DNA of 64,000 nt from an uncultured Oscillospiraceae bacterium (GCA_900539695.1 UQDG01000009.1:19390-83389); one strand, 5' to 3'; counted from the stretch's first letter, positions 1-10,775 are shown. Notes: generated by a model from the letters alone, not told the origin. Program-made: numbers and translations.

Positions 1-122
1 CTTAAAAATAAAAGCAATAGCAAAAGTGCCGCCGCAGGCACCAGGACCAGCGGCGGCATGTTTGCCGCAAACAGCTCGGCCCCTGCAAAGCAAAGGCCAA
101 AAATGGCAAGTTTGCGTTTCAT
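1..122 (-). CDS. N-terminal fragment of a membrane protein (possibly ComEC/Rec2-like)
   Basis: An ATG lies 5 nt after the stop of the phosphoribosyltransferase gene, and the frame stays open to the window edge, giving about 40 residues. The peptide starts with a basic MKRK, then a hydrophobic stretch, then a second very hydrophobic run rich in Leu and Ala, so it is a membrane or exported protein. Two closely spaced N-terminal hydrophobic segments fit the start of ComEC-type DNA channels, but nothing diagnostic is visible. The ribosome binding site is weak (AAGTAAG next to the ATG), so translation may be coupled to the upstream gene. Confidence 0.45.
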   Translation of the reverse strand, partial: MKRKLAIFGLCFAGAELFAANMPPLVLVPAAALLLLLLFL

Positions 123-127
123 CTTAC

Positions 128-667
128 TTAATGGGCAAAGAGCGGCAGCGGCTCGAGGAAGAAGATGTCGGTGCGCTTGGCGGCCTCCCCCTCGGCCAGG
201 GCGGCGCAGCAGCCAACAACGGTGCCGGTGCTCTTGGCGGCCAGGGTCTCCAGGGCGTGCAGAGAGCCGCCGGTGGAGATGACGTCATCCACGATCAGGA
301 TGCGCTTGCCGTTCATATAATCGATGTCCTTCTTGTCGATGACAAGGGTCTGCTTGCCGGCGGTGGTGATGGACTGATCCTCGATGATGACAGGCTCTTT
401 CATGTAGAGCTTGGCACCCTTGCGGGCGGGGATCCAGTACTTACCGCTCTGGCGGGCCATCTCGTAAGCCAGGGGGATGCCCTTGGCCTCAGCGGTCAGG
501 ATCACGTCAAACTCGGGGGCTTTCTTCAGCAGCGCGGCGGCACAGGCCTCGGTCAGCTCCACATCACTGAACATGATGAAGGCGGCAATGTCCAGATGGT
601 CATTGACCTTGCAGATGGGAAGTTCACGGGTCAGACCCGCGATATGCAAAGTATAGGTATCAGCCAT
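128..667 (-). CDS. apt: Adenine/xanthine-type phosphoribosyltransferase
   Basis: A 179-aa type I phosphoribosyltransferase, the normal size for Apt-like purine salvage enzymes, which join a purine base to PRPP in the cytoplasm. The PRPP-binding signature ILIVDDVISTGGSL is present near residue 125, with a conserved LTAEAKGIPLAYEMAR segment near residue 60 as in Apt and its relatives. The exact base is not certain: adenine is the first guess, while xanthine or a regulatory PRTase is possible. It lies 45 bp downstream of the HIT gene in the same direction as alaS and HIT, so it is probably the distal part of that transcript. Confidence 0.8.
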   Translation of the reverse strand: MADTYTLHIAGLTRELPICKVNDHLDIAAFIMFSDVELTEACAAALLKKAPEFDVILTAEAKGIPLAYEMARQSGKYWIPARKGAKLYMKEPVIIEDQSITTAGKQTLVIDKKDIDYMNGKRILIVDDVISTGGSLHALETLAAKSTGTVVGCCAALAEGEAAKRTDIFFLEPLPLFAH

Positions 668-712
668 GATAGCTACCTCATTTCGTTTTATAAAGTGATG
701 CTGCGGCTGGCA

Positions 713-1057
713 TCAGCCCGGAGGCCATGCCAGGCTGCGGCCTGCCAGCACATGGAAGTGCAGATGCTTGACGCTCTGGCCGCCGTCGGCGCCCACGTTG
801 GTGACAACGCGGTAACCGTTCTCGGCCACGCCCAGCTGGCGGCACAGGTCCGCAATGACGGCATAGATGTGGCCCAGCAGGGCGGCGTCGCTCTCGGTCA
901 GAGTGGCAGCAGAGTCAATGTGCTGCTTGGGGATGACCAGGAAGTGGGTCGGGGCCTGGGGGTCAATGTCGTAGAAAGCCAGCAGCTGATCGTCCTCGTA
1001 CAGTTTGTTTGAGGGGATCTGCCCTGCAGCGATCTTACAGAACAGGCAATCGTCCAT
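713..1057 (-). CDS. HIT-family nucleotide hydrolase/transferase
   Basis: A 114-aa protein with the histidine-triad signature HLHFHVLAG at the C-terminus (residues about 98-106) and the N-terminal CLFCKIAAGQIPS motif common to HinT-type proteins. These enzymes hydrolyse AMP-lysine and other nucleoside phosphoramidates, including lysyl- and other aminoacyl-adenylates. Its place just downstream of alaS is compatible with that housekeeping role. The length is typical for HinT. Start at ATG 1057 preceded by GGAGGGAAAAT. Confidence 0.85.
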   Translation of the reverse strand: MDDCLFCKIAAGQIPSNKLYEDDQLLAFYDIDPQAPTHFLVIPKQHIDSAATLTESDAALLGHIYAVIADLCRQLGVAENGYRVVTNVGADGGQSVKHLHFHVLAGRSLAWPPG

Positions 1058-1107
1058 CGGATTTTCCCTCCTTTATTCTGGAATCCGAAACAGCTTGCGC
1101 TGTGGAT

Positions 1108-3765
1108 TTACTGCATTTCAGCCTTGACGATCTCGGGCACGGCGTTCAGGGCGTCGTCGATCTTGGAGGTATCGCGGATACCGGCCATGGCGAAATCGGG
1201 CTTGCCGCCGCCGTTGCCGCCTGCGATGGCAGCGATCTTCTTGACCAGAGCGCCAGCCTTCAGGCCGCGGGCCTGGGCGTTCTTGGAGACGCCAACGGCC
1301 ATCATAGTCTTGCTGCCGTCGCTGCCGATCAGCACGGTGACAGCGTTGGGGGCCTTATCGCGGACCTTATCGACCATGTCGCGCAGGGTGTCAGCGCCGG
1401 TGCCGGTCAGGTAGGCGGAGACGATGCGCACGCCGTCGATGTCGGCAGCATTCTCGAACAGGCCGTCGATCTTGGCGGAGGCCATCTCGGCTTTCAGGAT
1501 GTCCAGCTGCTTGTTGGTCTCTTTCAGTTCAGCGGTCAGGGCTTCGGCACGGGCCGGGGCATCCTTCAAGTTGTTGGCCTTCAGGGCAACGGCGGTCTTG
1601 GCCAGCTGCTCGGTGCGCTCATCCAGCAGGTTCAGCACGCCGTAGGCAGTGGTGGCCTCGATACGGCGGATGCCGGCAGCCACGCTGGACTCGCTGAGGA
1701 TCTTAAAGCAGCCGATCTGTGCGGTATTGGTCACATGGGTGCCGCCGCAGAACTCGGTGCTCCAGCCGCCAGCATCGACGACACGGACAACGCTGCCATA
1801 CTTCTCGCCGAACAGAGCCATGGCACCCATCTTCTTGGCTTCCTCGATGGGCAGGTTCTGGATGATGACAGGCAGAGCCTCGAAGATCTTCTCGTTGACG
1901 CGGTCCTCGACCTTGCGCAGTTCCTCAGGGGTAACAGCGCTGAAATGGGTGAAGTCGAAGTGGGTCAGCTTATCATCCTGATAGCTGCCGGCCTGATGGA
2001 CATGCTCACCAAGGACCTCGCGCAGAGCCTTCTGCAGCAGGTGGGTGGCGGTGTGGTTGCGGCAGATGGCCATACGGCGCTGGGTATCAACAGAAGCGGT
2101 GACTTCATCGCCCACATGGATGGTGCCGTCCAGCAGCTCGCAGGTATGGACAAAGTAGCCCTTGGGGGTCTTCTTGACCTGGGTGACTTTCAGCTTGGCG
2201 TCGCCGTTGGTGATATAGCCGTGGTCAGCGACCTGGCCGCCCATCTCGGCGTAGAACGGGGTGCGGTCCAGCACGACCAGCACGCCGTCCTTGCTCTCGC
2301 CTGCCTCGTCGGTGGCGATGGCATCGGCCAACTCTTCGCCGTCAGACAGGGCGATGACCTTGGCGGATTCGCTCAGGGTGTCGTAGCCGTCAAACTGGGT
2401 AGCCTCGGCGGTCAGCTCACCGAACAGGTCGGCGCTCCAGCCGGAGATGTCCTTGGCCAGGCGCTCGGCGCGAGCGCGCTCACGCTGCTTGGTCATCTCG
2501 ACATGGAAAGCGGCCTCGTCGACAGCCAGACCAGCCTCGGCGGCAATCTCACGGGTCAGGTCAAGGGGGAAGCCGAAAGTGTCATTCAGCTTAAAGACTT
2601 CCGCGCCGGACAGGACCTTCTCATGGACCTCCTTCAGGTGGCTCATCATGCCGTTCAGGATGTTCAGGCCGGCATCGATGGTGCGGCCGAAGCGCAGCTC
2701 CTCGGTGCCGATGACCTTCTTGATATAGGCTTCGTGCTCACGCAGCTCGGGGTAGCCGGCCTCGCTGGACTCGATGACAGTGTCGACCAGCTCGGTCAGG
2801 AACGGGCGGTTGATGCCCAGCATGCGGCCATGGCGGGCAGCGCGGCGCAGCAGACGGCGCATAACGTAGCCGCGGCCCTCGTTGGAGGGCAGGATGCCGT
2901 CGGATGCCATAAAGACGGTGGCACGGATGTGGTCGGTGATGACGCGGATGGAGATGTCGTCCTTTTCATTCTCTTCATACTTCTTGCCGGCGATGCGCTC
3001 CACATGGTGCAGCACGGCGGCAACGGTGTCGACCTCGAACAGGTTGTTGACATCCTGCATAACGACGGCCAGACGCTCCAGGCCCATGCCGGTATCGATG
3101 TTGGGCTTGGCCAGCAGTTCATAGTTGCCCTTGCCGTCAGCATCGTACTGGCTGAAGACCAGGTTCCAGATCTCCATGAAGCGGTCGCAATCACAGCCGA
3201 CGCCACAGGTGGGTTTGCCGCAGCCGTACTTCAGGCCACGGTCATAGTAGATCTCAGAGCAGGGGCCGCAGGGACCAGAGCCATGCTCCCAGAAGTTATC
3301 CTCTTTGCCCAGGCGGACCATGTGGTCCTCGGGGATGCCGACGGACTTGGTCCAGATGTCGTAGGCCTCATCGTCGTCCTGATAGACGGAGATGTACAGC
3401 TTATCGGCGGGGATTTCCAGCTCTTTGGTCAGGAATTCCCAGGCCCAGGGAATGACTTCCTTCTTAAAGTAATCCTGGAAGCTGAAGTTGCCCAGCATCT
3501 CAAAGAAGCAGCCATGGCGGGCGGTGATGCCGACGCGCTCAATATCCGGTGTACGGATGCACTTCTGGCAGGTGGTCACGCGATGGCGCGGCGGCTCTTC
3601 CTGGCCGAGGAACCATTTCTTCATGGGGGCCATGCCGCTGTTGATCAGCAGCAGGCTGGGGTCGTCTTTCGGCACCAGCGGGAAGCTGCCCAGGCGCAGA
3701 TGGCCTTTGGTCTCAAAATAATGCAGATACTTTTCGCGCAGTTCGTTAAGTCCTGTCCATTGCAT
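1108..3765 (-). CDS. alaS: Alanyl-tRNA synthetase
   Basis: An 885-aa class II synthetase charging tRNA-Ala. The N-terminus (WTGLNELREKYLHYFETKGH) is the standard AlaRS catalytic start. The editing domain carries the zinc-binding HTATH motif near residue 568 and CGGTH near residue 674, and the C-Ala domain ends with the Gly-rich GGNGGGKPDFAMAG segment. The length matches the family (about 875-880). Start at ATG 3765 has AGGAGAACACAC in front. Expression is controlled by a T-box leader immediately upstream, so uncharged tRNA-Ala should switch it on. Confidence 0.98.
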   Translation of the reverse strand: MQWTGLNELREKYLHYFETKGHLRLGSFPLVPKDDPSLLLINSGMAPMKKWFLGQEEPPRHRVTTCQKCIRTPDIERVGITARHGCFFEMLGNFSFQDYFKKEVIPWAWEFLTKELEIPADKLYISVYQDDDEAYDIWTKSVGIPEDHMVRLGKEDNFWEHGSGPCGPCSEIYYDRGLKYGCGKPTCGVGCDCDRFMEIWNLVFSQYDADGKGNYELLAKPNIDTGMGLERLAVVMQDVNNLFEVDTVAAVLHHVERIAGKKYEENEKDDISIRVITDHIRATVFMASDGILPSNEGRGYVMRRLLRRAARHGRMLGINRPFLTELVDTVIESSEAGYPELREHEAYIKKVIGTEELRFGRTIDAGLNILNGMMSHLKEVHEKVLSGAEVFKLNDTFGFPLDLTREIAAEAGLAVDEAAFHVEMTKQRERARAERLAKDISGWSADLFGELTAEATQFDGYDTLSESAKVIALSDGEELADAIATDEAGESKDGVLVVLDRTPFYAEMGGQVADHGYITNGDAKLKVTQVKKTPKGYFVHTCELLDGTIHVGDEVTASVDTQRRMAICRNHTATHLLQKALREVLGEHVHQAGSYQDDKLTHFDFTHFSAVTPEELRKVEDRVNEKIFEALPVIIQNLPIEEAKKMGAMALFGEKYGSVVRVVDAGGWSTEFCGGTHVTNTAQIGCFKILSESSVAAGIRRIEATTAYGVLNLLDERTEQLAKTAVALKANNLKDAPARAEALTAELKETNKQLDILKAEMASAKIDGLFENAADIDGVRIVSAYLTGTGADTLRDMVDKVRDKAPNAVTVLIGSDGSKTMMAVGVSKNAQARGLKAGALVKKIAAIAGGNGGGKPDFAMAGIRDTSKIDDALNAVPEIVKAEMQ

Positions 3766-3806
3766 GTGTGTGTTCTCCTATCCATTGATTTACGGTGAAA
3801 GGCCAC

Positions 3807-3850
3807 AAAAAAGAATACAGCCTTCGCCCCTGTACAGGGACGAAGGCTGT
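3807..3850 (-). terminator. Intrinsic terminator of the alaS T-box leader
   Basis: On the minus strand a hairpin with 10-bp perfect arms (3841-3850 and 3817-3826) and an additional inner CCCTGTACAGGG palindrome is followed by a TTCTTTTTT tract. It sits between the T-box sequence and the alaS start, where the terminator half of the T-box switch is expected. Confidence 0.88.
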
Positions 3851-4062
3851 GTAAGCTTCCGTGGTACCACCCGGTTTGCAATGTGCCGCATGGACACACT
3901 GCCACTTTACCCGCGTTAACGCCGCAGTTACGCTCGGCTTAAATACCGAAAGCTCCGGGGTGGCTTTGCCGGGGTACAGCCGGATACCTTTCACCTAGTG
4001 GTATCCTCTCTACGGACTGGCCTGATCGGCATTGGCCCTTTCATCGCCATTTTTCTTTTAAC
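3811..4062 (-). promoter_or_regulatory. T-box riboswitch leader of alaS (tRNA-Ala sensing)
   Basis: The leader carries the canonical T-box GGGTGGTACCACGG at 3859-3872 (minus strand), which pairs with the uncharged tRNA acceptor end, directly before the terminator hairpin. Upstream are the expected Stem I motifs: AGAGAG and GGTGAAAGG around 3990-4012. The codon GCC (3962-3964), followed by ACCCCGGAGC, sits where the specifier codon normally lies, and GCC encodes alanine, matching the gene downstream. The specifier assignment is inference from family layout, while the T-box itself is directly visible. Confidence 0.93.
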
Positions 4063-4068
4063 AAAGCT

Positions 4069-4097
4069 ATTATATGCCCCTTTTTACGGCTTGTCAA
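4069..4097 (-). promoter_or_regulatory. Sigma-A promoter of alaS leader
   Basis: TTGACA (4092-4097) and TATAAT (4069-4074) are separated by exactly 17 bp on the minus strand. Initiation would fall near 4062, just before the T-box leader. Confidence 0.88.
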
Positions 4098-4138
4098 CTG
4101 GTTTTTCCGGGTGTTTAGCGCAATGGGGTCATTCTTAT

Positions 4139-5752
4139 TCAATCGGATGCTGGCTGTTCAATCACTTGCAAGCCTTCGGCAATTTTGGCAAAGAGGGCGG
4201 CGCTGGAAGTTTCGGGTTCCAGTACGCCGTCCTGCAAGACCGTGATGGTATATTTCGGTGTTTGCGCCGGGGTGAAGCCGCTGAACCAGTAATTGAGCAG
4301 CTCGTCCCCTGCTGCATCAAACTGGCCTGTCTGGGCGGTGCCGGTCTTGCCTGCGGCGGTGCCGCCGGCGGGTTTGGCGGCGTGGCCGATGCCATCCTCG
4401 ACCACGCTTTGCAGCATGCTGCGCAATGTTTTGGCGGTGGCGGCATCACAGACGATGCGGGGCGCAGGGAGTTGAAATGGGTCGGTGAGGGTGCCGTCTG
4501 CATCGGTGACGCCGTAGCAGAAGCGTGGCGTGTGGTAGGTTCCACCGCCGGCGATGGTGTTCATCATGGCGGTGATTTGCAGGGGCGTGGCGGTGAAGCT
4601 GCCCTGCCCGAAGCTGAACACCGCCAGCTGGCCGGTGCTTTGCAGTTCTTTGGCGGTGGGCAGCACCCCGGCGCTGGCGGTCAGGTCCGGAGCGATGGGC
4701 ACAGCGGTGCCAAAGCCTAATTCGGCAGCCGCCGTGCCCAGGGCCTGCCCGCCCAAGATCTGGCCCAGGGCGACGAAGTAGGTGTTGCAGCTTTGCTCCA
4801 GCGCACCGCGCAGGTTGACCGTGCCGTGGGCTTTGCCCAGGGCGCAGCGGTAGGTCTGGCCGTCCACCTCGATGCTGCCGGTGCAATCATGGGTGAACCA
4901 ATCAAGCCCATTCTCGTAGGCGGCCAGCGCCGCCGCCACCTTGAACACAGAACCCACGCTGAAAGTGGAGAACGCCCGGTTGACCAGCGAAGTATCATCG
5001 GCGCGGATGCTGCGGGCCACGTCGTCGGGGTCGTACTCCGGCATGCTGACGCTGGCTAACACCTCGCCGGTGGCGGTGTCCATGACGAGGATGCAGCCGC
5101 GGGGCATATACAGCTGGGCCAGGCCTTCGCACAAGCGCTGGATGTCGGCGTCGAGGGTCAGCTGCACCTGGGCGTCTGTGCCCTGCTGCTCAACTTCTAT
5201 TTCCGGCGTGCCGGTGCCCAGCAGCCGTCCGCGGGCGGTGGTCCGGCAGACGGCGGCGGTCTGGTCGCAGGAGTTTGCCAGCACAGCGTCCCAGGCGCGT
5301 TCCAGCCCGGTGACGCCGCGGCCTTCCTGGTCGAGGTAGCCCAGCAGGTGCACAGCAATAGGGCTGGGCAGCGTACGGCGGGGCTGGTCCAGCAGCAGTA
5401 CATTGGCCGGGGCACCGGTTTGGCCAATTTCGACCAAAAAGGGGCTGGTGGAATTGCGGCGCTCGTACAGCAGGGTCTGCGCCTGGTAGGACACGTAGGG
5501 CAGCAGAGCGGAGTAGCTGTTGTCGCCGGGGACGCAGAGGGCGTAGCGGGTGGTATCGGTGCCGGTGAGCGGACGGTCGGTGCGGTCCAGGAAGTTGCCG
5601 CGGGCGCGGGGTAATTCTGTGGTTTGGGTGGCCTGCCGCCCGGCGCTGGCCGCGTAGGTGGTATCGGTGCCTACCCAGTACACCCGCGCCAGAATGACCG
5701 CCGTCAGCACCATCAGCACACAGCACAATCCCGTAAGCCGCCGCAATGACAC
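4139..5752 (-). CDS. Class B penicillin-binding protein (peptidoglycan transpeptidase)
   Basis: A 537-aa protein with one N-terminal membrane segment (residues about 7-25) and an extracytoplasmic transpeptidase domain. The three active-site motifs are present in order: SVFK near residue 269, SCN near 321 and KTGT near 467. The N-terminal RGNFLDRTDRPL stretch is the usual class B PBP dimerisation-domain motif. It cross-links cell-wall peptides and is shorter than FtsI or SpoVD of Bacillus (no PASTA domains), so an exact subfamily (FtsI-, SpoVD- or PbpA-like) is not assigned. It follows vanZ by 54 bp and likely shares its promoter. Confidence 0.9.
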   Translation of the reverse strand: MSLRRLTGLCCVLMVLTAVILARVYWVGTDTTYAASAGRQATQTTELPRARGNFLDRTDRPLTGTDTTRYALCVPGDNSYSALLPYVSYQAQTLLYERRNSTSPFLVEIGQTGAPANVLLLDQPRRTLPSPIAVHLLGYLDQEGRGVTGLERAWDAVLANSCDQTAAVCRTTARGRLLGTGTPEIEVEQQGTDAQVQLTLDADIQRLCEGLAQLYMPRGCILVMDTATGEVLASVSMPEYDPDDVARSIRADDTSLVNRAFSTFSVGSVFKVAAALAAYENGLDWFTHDCTGSIEVDGQTYRCALGKAHGTVNLRGALEQSCNTYFVALGQILGGQALGTAAAELGFGTAVPIAPDLTASAGVLPTAKELQSTGQLAVFSFGQGSFTATPLQITAMMNTIAGGGTYHTPRFCYGVTDADGTLTDPFQLPAPRIVCDAATAKTLRSMLQSVVEDGIGHAAKPAGGTAAGKTGTAQTGQFDAAGDELLNYWFSGFTPAQTPKYTITVLQDGVLEPETSSAALFAKIAEGLQVIEQPASD

Positions 5753-5806
5753 AAAACCGCCCCCTTTCCCCGGTTAGTATGGCCGGGTGGAGGGAGCGGC
5801 AAACAA

Positions 5807-6277
5807 TCATTGTTCTGCTTTTCTGCGCTGCAGCAACCAGATAATAATGCAAGTCACCGCGATGCAGGGCAGGAAGCCGAAGGCATCGATGCCTACATCG
5901 GTCAGCAGCATGGCGCGGGCGGGGACGAAATATTGGTGAATTTCATCCGACATGGCGTACAGCGTGCAGAGCGCTGCCGCCAGCAGGCCTTGCTGCCATA
6001 GGGCGATGCGCCGTGTCCAGAGGTGCACCGTGACCGCCATGCTGACGCCCAGCGCGCAGTAGATATACACGTGCGCCCATTTGCGGATGTTGGCGTTGAA
6101 GTTCTGCGTGCTGAACCAGGACGGCGTGATGGTCGAAACTTTGCTGTGCTGCACAGTATCCGCCACTGCCCCGCTGAGCTGGTAGGATGTCTCCCCCGGC
6201 TGGGACGAGAAGAAGAAGATCAGCGCCATGATACCCAGCGTAACGGCCAGTACCAGATATTTGGCGTGTTTCTTCAT
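5807..6277 (-). CDS. VanZ-family membrane protein
   Basis: A 156-aa protein with about four hydrophobic segments, an early FFFSSQPGE motif and a C-terminal DEIHQYFVPAR motif that are diagnostic of VanZ-like proteins (in teicoplanin resistance VanZ lowers glycopeptide susceptibility by an unclear mechanism). Chromosomal VanZ homologues are common in Clostridia and do not by themselves indicate resistance. It is the first gene of a short operon with the PBP downstream, which points to an envelope role. Confidence 0.85.
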   Translation of the reverse strand: MKKHAKYLVLAVTLGIMALIFFFSSQPGETSYQLSGAVADTVQHSKVSTITPSWFSTQNFNANIRKWAHVYIYCALGVSMAVTVHLWTRRIALWQQGLLAAALCTLYAMSDEIHQYFVPARAMLLTDVGIDAFGFLPCIAVTCIIIWLLQRRKAEQ

Positions 6278-6316
6278 GGCGCTGTCCCCCTTTGCACAAA
6301 AATGTAAGATTTATTT

Positions 6317-6345
6317 AGTATAACACAGAGCGGGGCAAAATACAA
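6317..6345 (-). promoter_or_regulatory. Promoter of vanZ-PBP operon
   Basis: TTGTAT (6340-6345) and TATACT (6317-6322) with a 17-bp spacer on the minus strand, 40 bp upstream of the vanZ start. Confidence 0.7.
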
Positions 6346-6349
6346 ACAC

Positions 6350-6384
6350 AAGCCCGGCATCCGTTTGCGGCGGATGCCGGGCTT
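6350..6384 (-). terminator. Terminator after groEL
   Basis: A strong hairpin with AAGCCCGGCATCCG/CGGATGCCGGGCTT arms lies 28 bp after the groEL stop. On the minus strand it is followed by a T-rich but not continuous TGTGTTTGTATTTT tract. Confidence 0.75.
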
Positions 6385-6411
6385 ATTCGTTATTTATGGG
6401 GTCTGTACCGC

Positions 6412-8058
<1,647 letters not shown>

Positions 8059-8085
8059 TTATATCAAAATGGAAAAGTCTGAAAA

Positions 8086-8415
<330 letters not shown>

Positions 8416-8442
8416 TTAGCACTCATTCTCTCTGAGTGCTAA
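8416..8442 (-). promoter_or_regulatory. CIRCE operator (HrcA binding site)
   Basis: A perfect consensus CIRCE: TTAGCACTC, a 9-nt spacer and GAGTGCTAA, located 46 bp upstream of the groES start and just downstream of the -10 box. This predicts HrcA repression released by heat or unfolded-protein stress. No hrcA gene is in the window. Confidence 0.98.
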
Positions 8443-8446
8443 ATAT

Positions 8447-8475
8447 ATAATAACCACTTCGCATACAAAAATCAA
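8447..8475 (-). promoter_or_regulatory. groESL promoter
   Basis: TTGATT (8470-8475) and TATTAT (8447-8452) with a 17-bp spacer on the minus strand. CIRCE begins 4 bp past the -10 box, so a bound HrcA would block initiation. Confidence 0.88.
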
Positions 8476-8503
8476 GAGGTTTCACTATAAAATTTTTGTG
8501 AAC

Positions 8504-8540
8504 AAAAAATACGGTAGGGATGTTTTACCATTCCTACCGT
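8504..8540 (-). terminator. Terminator after clpX and the 162-bp palindrome
   Basis: Hairpin with ACGGTAGGA/TCCCTACCGT arms (8511-8540) followed on the minus strand by ATTTTTTG. It separates the clpX transcript from the groES promoter 30 bp further on. Confidence 0.85.
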
Positions 8541-8544
8541 AATT

Positions 8545-8706
8545 GGGTAACACCGCACAATTCTAAGTGCCGATACAGCGAGCGAGGTATGCCAGCTGCT
8601 AAGCAAAAATGCTCGGTAATACTTTGTGTATTACCGAGCATTTTTGCAACACAGATAGCATGCCGCAGCCGCCGGAGCGATGCTTTGGAATTGTGTGGTG
8701 TTACCC
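8545..8706. repeat. 162-bp imperfect palindromic repeat, copy 1
   Basis: The two ends are inverted repeats of one another (GGGTAACACCGCACAATTC at the left, its near complement at the right), and the inner halves are also partly complementary around a central hairpin with GGTAATAC/GTATTACC arms. A copy of identical length and the same orientation is at 46979-47140; by eye about 129 of 162 positions match without gaps. There is no open frame worth calling. It ends 1 bp from the clpX stop codon, so it would be transcribed as a long folded 3' tail of clpX mRNA. Nature unknown: a MITE-like or REP-like element is the best description. Confidence 0.85.
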
Positions 8707-8707
8707 C

Positions 8708-10060
8708 TTATTGTTTCATTGCGATATTTTTGTACCGCGGGCGCATAATGCCGTGCTCGACATGCGGCTCTCCCCCGTTGACGGTATCCTCGTCGATGGT
8801 CACCTTGGTGATGGTGGCATCGGAGGGGATGTCGTACATGATGGGGATAAGCAGATCTTCGACCACGCTGCGCAGACCGCGCGCACCGCTCTTGCGCTCC
8901 ACCGTCTTGCGGGCGATGGCATGCAGGGCTGCATCGGTAAAGACCAGCTCAGCGTTATCCAGATGCAGCAGCTCTTTGTACTGGCGCACCAGGCTGTTTT
9001 TCGGCTCGGTCAGCACGCGGACCAAGGCATCCTCGTCCAGCGGGTCCAGCACAGTGACGACCGGCAGACGGCCGATCAGCTCGGGGATCAGGCCAAACTT
9101 GACCAAATCGTCGGGCTCGACCTTCTTCAGCAGCTTCTGGCGGGTCTCATCTTTATCCAACGTTGTACGCAGCTGGCTGCCAAAGCCCAAGGAGGCGTTA
9201 TCGGTACGCTTCTGGATGAGCTTCTCCAGACCATCGAAGGCGCCACCGCAAATGAAGAGGATGTTCTTGGTGTTGATCTGGATGAACTCCTGCTGCGGGT
9301 GCTTACGGCCGCCGTTGGGCGGCACGTTGCTGACAGTCCCCTCAACGATTTTCAGCAATGCCTGCTGAACGCCCTCGCCGCCGACATCGCGGGTGATGGA
9401 GGGGTTCTCGCTCTTGCGGGTGATCTTGTCGATCTCGTCCACATAGATGATGCCGATCTCGGCCTTGGGGATGTCGAAATCTGCCGCCTGGATCAGCTTG
9501 AGCAGAATATTCTCCACGTCTTCGCCCACGTAGCCAGCCTCAGTCAGGGTGGTGGCGTCGGCAATAGCAAACGGCACGTTGAGCATCTTGGCCAAAGTCT
9601 GGGCCAGCAGGGTCTTGCCGGTACCGGAGGGGCCCAGCATCAGCACGTTGGATTTTTGCAGCTCCACGCCGGTCTGCTGGCCGGAGAGGATGCGCTTGTA
9701 GTGGTTGTACACGGAGACTGCCAGCACACGCTTGGCATCGTCCTGCCCGATGACGTACTGATCCAGCCCAGCCTTGATCTCGGCGGGAGTAAGGATATTG
9801 ACGCTTGCGAGCGGGTCGGTATCATAGCGTGACTGGGCTGCACCGGGCTGTGCCTGCTGGCGGCGGGAGGCCCCGGCGCGCGGAGGCGGCGGGTTCTCGC
9901 CATCTTTGTACAGCATGTTATGGCACATGTCGATGCACTCGTTGCAGATATTGACGCCGGGGCCGATCAGCAGCTGTTCGACCTCATTTTGGGAGCGGCC
10001 GCAGAAACTGCAGCGCATCTCGCGTCCTTTTCCGTCCTTGCCGGACGTTTGATTTGCCAT
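8708..10060 (-). CDS. clpX: ATP-dependent Clp protease ATP-binding subunit ClpX
   Basis: A 450-aa AAA+ unfoldase. The N-terminal C4 zinc-binding domain is visible (CSFC near residue 17 and CNEC near residue 38), then Walker A GPSGTGKT near residue 143, Walker B with YVDEIDKI near 208 and the C-terminal small domain. It unfolds tagged substrates and feeds them to ClpP, whose gene lies 14 bp upstream in the same transcript. The region between zinc finger and AAA+ core carries a Pro/Arg/Ala-rich linker (residues about 52-75), which is longer than in Bacillus. Confidence 0.98.
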   Translation of the reverse strand: MANQTSGKDGKGREMRCSFCGRSQNEVEQLLIGPGVNICNECIDMCHNMLYKDGENPPPPRAGASRRQQAQPGAAQSRYDTDPLASVNILTPAEIKAGLDQYVIGQDDAKRVLAVSVYNHYKRILSGQQTGVELQKSNVLMLGPSGTGKTLLAQTLAKMLNVPFAIADATTLTEAGYVGEDVENILLKLIQAADFDIPKAEIGIIYVDEIDKITRKSENPSITRDVGGEGVQQALLKIVEGTVSNVPPNGGRKHPQQEFIQINTKNILFICGGAFDGLEKLIQKRTDNASLGFGSQLRTTLDKDETRQKLLKKVEPDDLVKFGLIPELIGRLPVVTVLDPLDEDALVRVLTEPKNSLVRQYKELLHLDNAELVFTDAALHAIARKTVERKSGARGLRSVVEDLLIPIMYDIPSDATITKVTIDEDTVNGGEPHVEHGIMRPRYKNIAMKQ

Positions 10061-10074
10061 GTTCTTCCCTCGAA

Positions 10075-10665
10075 TCAGTGTTTATAGAGGATCTCGTCGA
10101 TCAGGCCGTAGGCCTTTGCCTGCTCGGGCGTCATATAGTTATCACGCTCGGTGTCCTTCTGGATAGTCTCCAGCGGCTGGCCGGTGTACTGGCTGAGCAG
10201 GGTGTTCATCTTGTTGCGGATGTGCACCATGTGGTTGGCGTGGATCTGGATGTCCGTGGTCTGGCCGGAGATGCCCTGGCCGCCGATGAGCGGCTGGTGG
10301 ATCAGGATCTCGGAGTTAGGCAGGGCGAAACGCTTGCCCTTGGTGCCGCTTGCCAGCAGGAAAGCGCCCATCGAGGCAGCCATGCCCACGCAGATGGTGG
10401 AGACATCGCACTTGATATAATTCATGGTATCGTGGATTGCCATACCGTCCGAGATGGAGCCGCCGGGGCTGTTGATGTAGAAGTAAATGTCCTTCTCCGG
10501 GTCCTGGCCTTCCAGATACAGCAGCTGGGCAACGATCACACTGGCAGAGGAGGAGTTGACATCCTCGCTCAGCACGATAATACGGTCATTGAGCAGTCGC
10601 GAAAAAATATCGTAGCTGCGCTCACCGCGAGCAGTTTGTTCGACAACATAGGGTACAAGGCTCAT
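10075..10665 (-). CDS. clpP: ATP-dependent Clp protease proteolytic subunit ClpP
   Basis: A 196-aa serine peptidase forming the Clp barrel. The catalytic Ser is in GMAASMGAF (near residue 97), His in the following [11 protein letters not shown] segment and Asp in the [11 protein letters not shown] region. The N-terminus [20 protein letters not shown] is the family standard. It sits between tig and clpX in the conserved tig-clpP-clpX order and acts with ClpX in the cytoplasm. Confidence 0.98.
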   Translation of the reverse strand: MSLVPYVVEQTARGERSYDIFSRLLNDRIIVLSEDVNSSSASVIVAQLLYLEGQDPEKDIYFYINSPGGSISDGMAIHDTMNYIKCDVSTICVGMAASMGAFLLASGTKGKRFALPNSEILIHQPLIGGQGISGQTTDIQIHANHMVHIRNKMNTLLSQYTGQPLETIQKDTERDNYMTPEQAKAYGLIDEILYKH

Positions 10666-10699
10666 GGGGTTTTCCCTCCTTAACAGGTAAAATAGGGGT

Positions 10700-10740
10700 T
10701 ACCAAAGAACCGATACGGCGGCAGATGCGCACCGTATCGG
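10700..10740 (-). terminator. Hairpin between tig and clpP (weak terminator or attenuator)
   Basis: CCGATACGGTGCG/CGGCGGTATCGG-type arms at 10710-10740 are followed on the minus strand by TTCTTTGG, which is a poor T-tract. It may only partly separate tig from clpP, leaving room for readthrough. Confidence 0.5.
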
Positions 10741-10775
10741 CCCTTTTACATCTTTAGTTCAGAAAACGCGGGAGA

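Noticed and set aside
1009..3798. A 929-codon open frame on the plus strand across alaS
   Set aside because: It is a shadow of alaS caused by codon bias in GC-rich DNA; its translation is low-complexity (Gly, Leu, Asp, Val) and no ribosome binding site is seen.
6317..6384. groEL terminator as an attenuator for vanZ
   Set aside because: vanZ is upstream and reads toward the same side, so the hairpin closes groEL and only overlaps the vanZ promoter by position.
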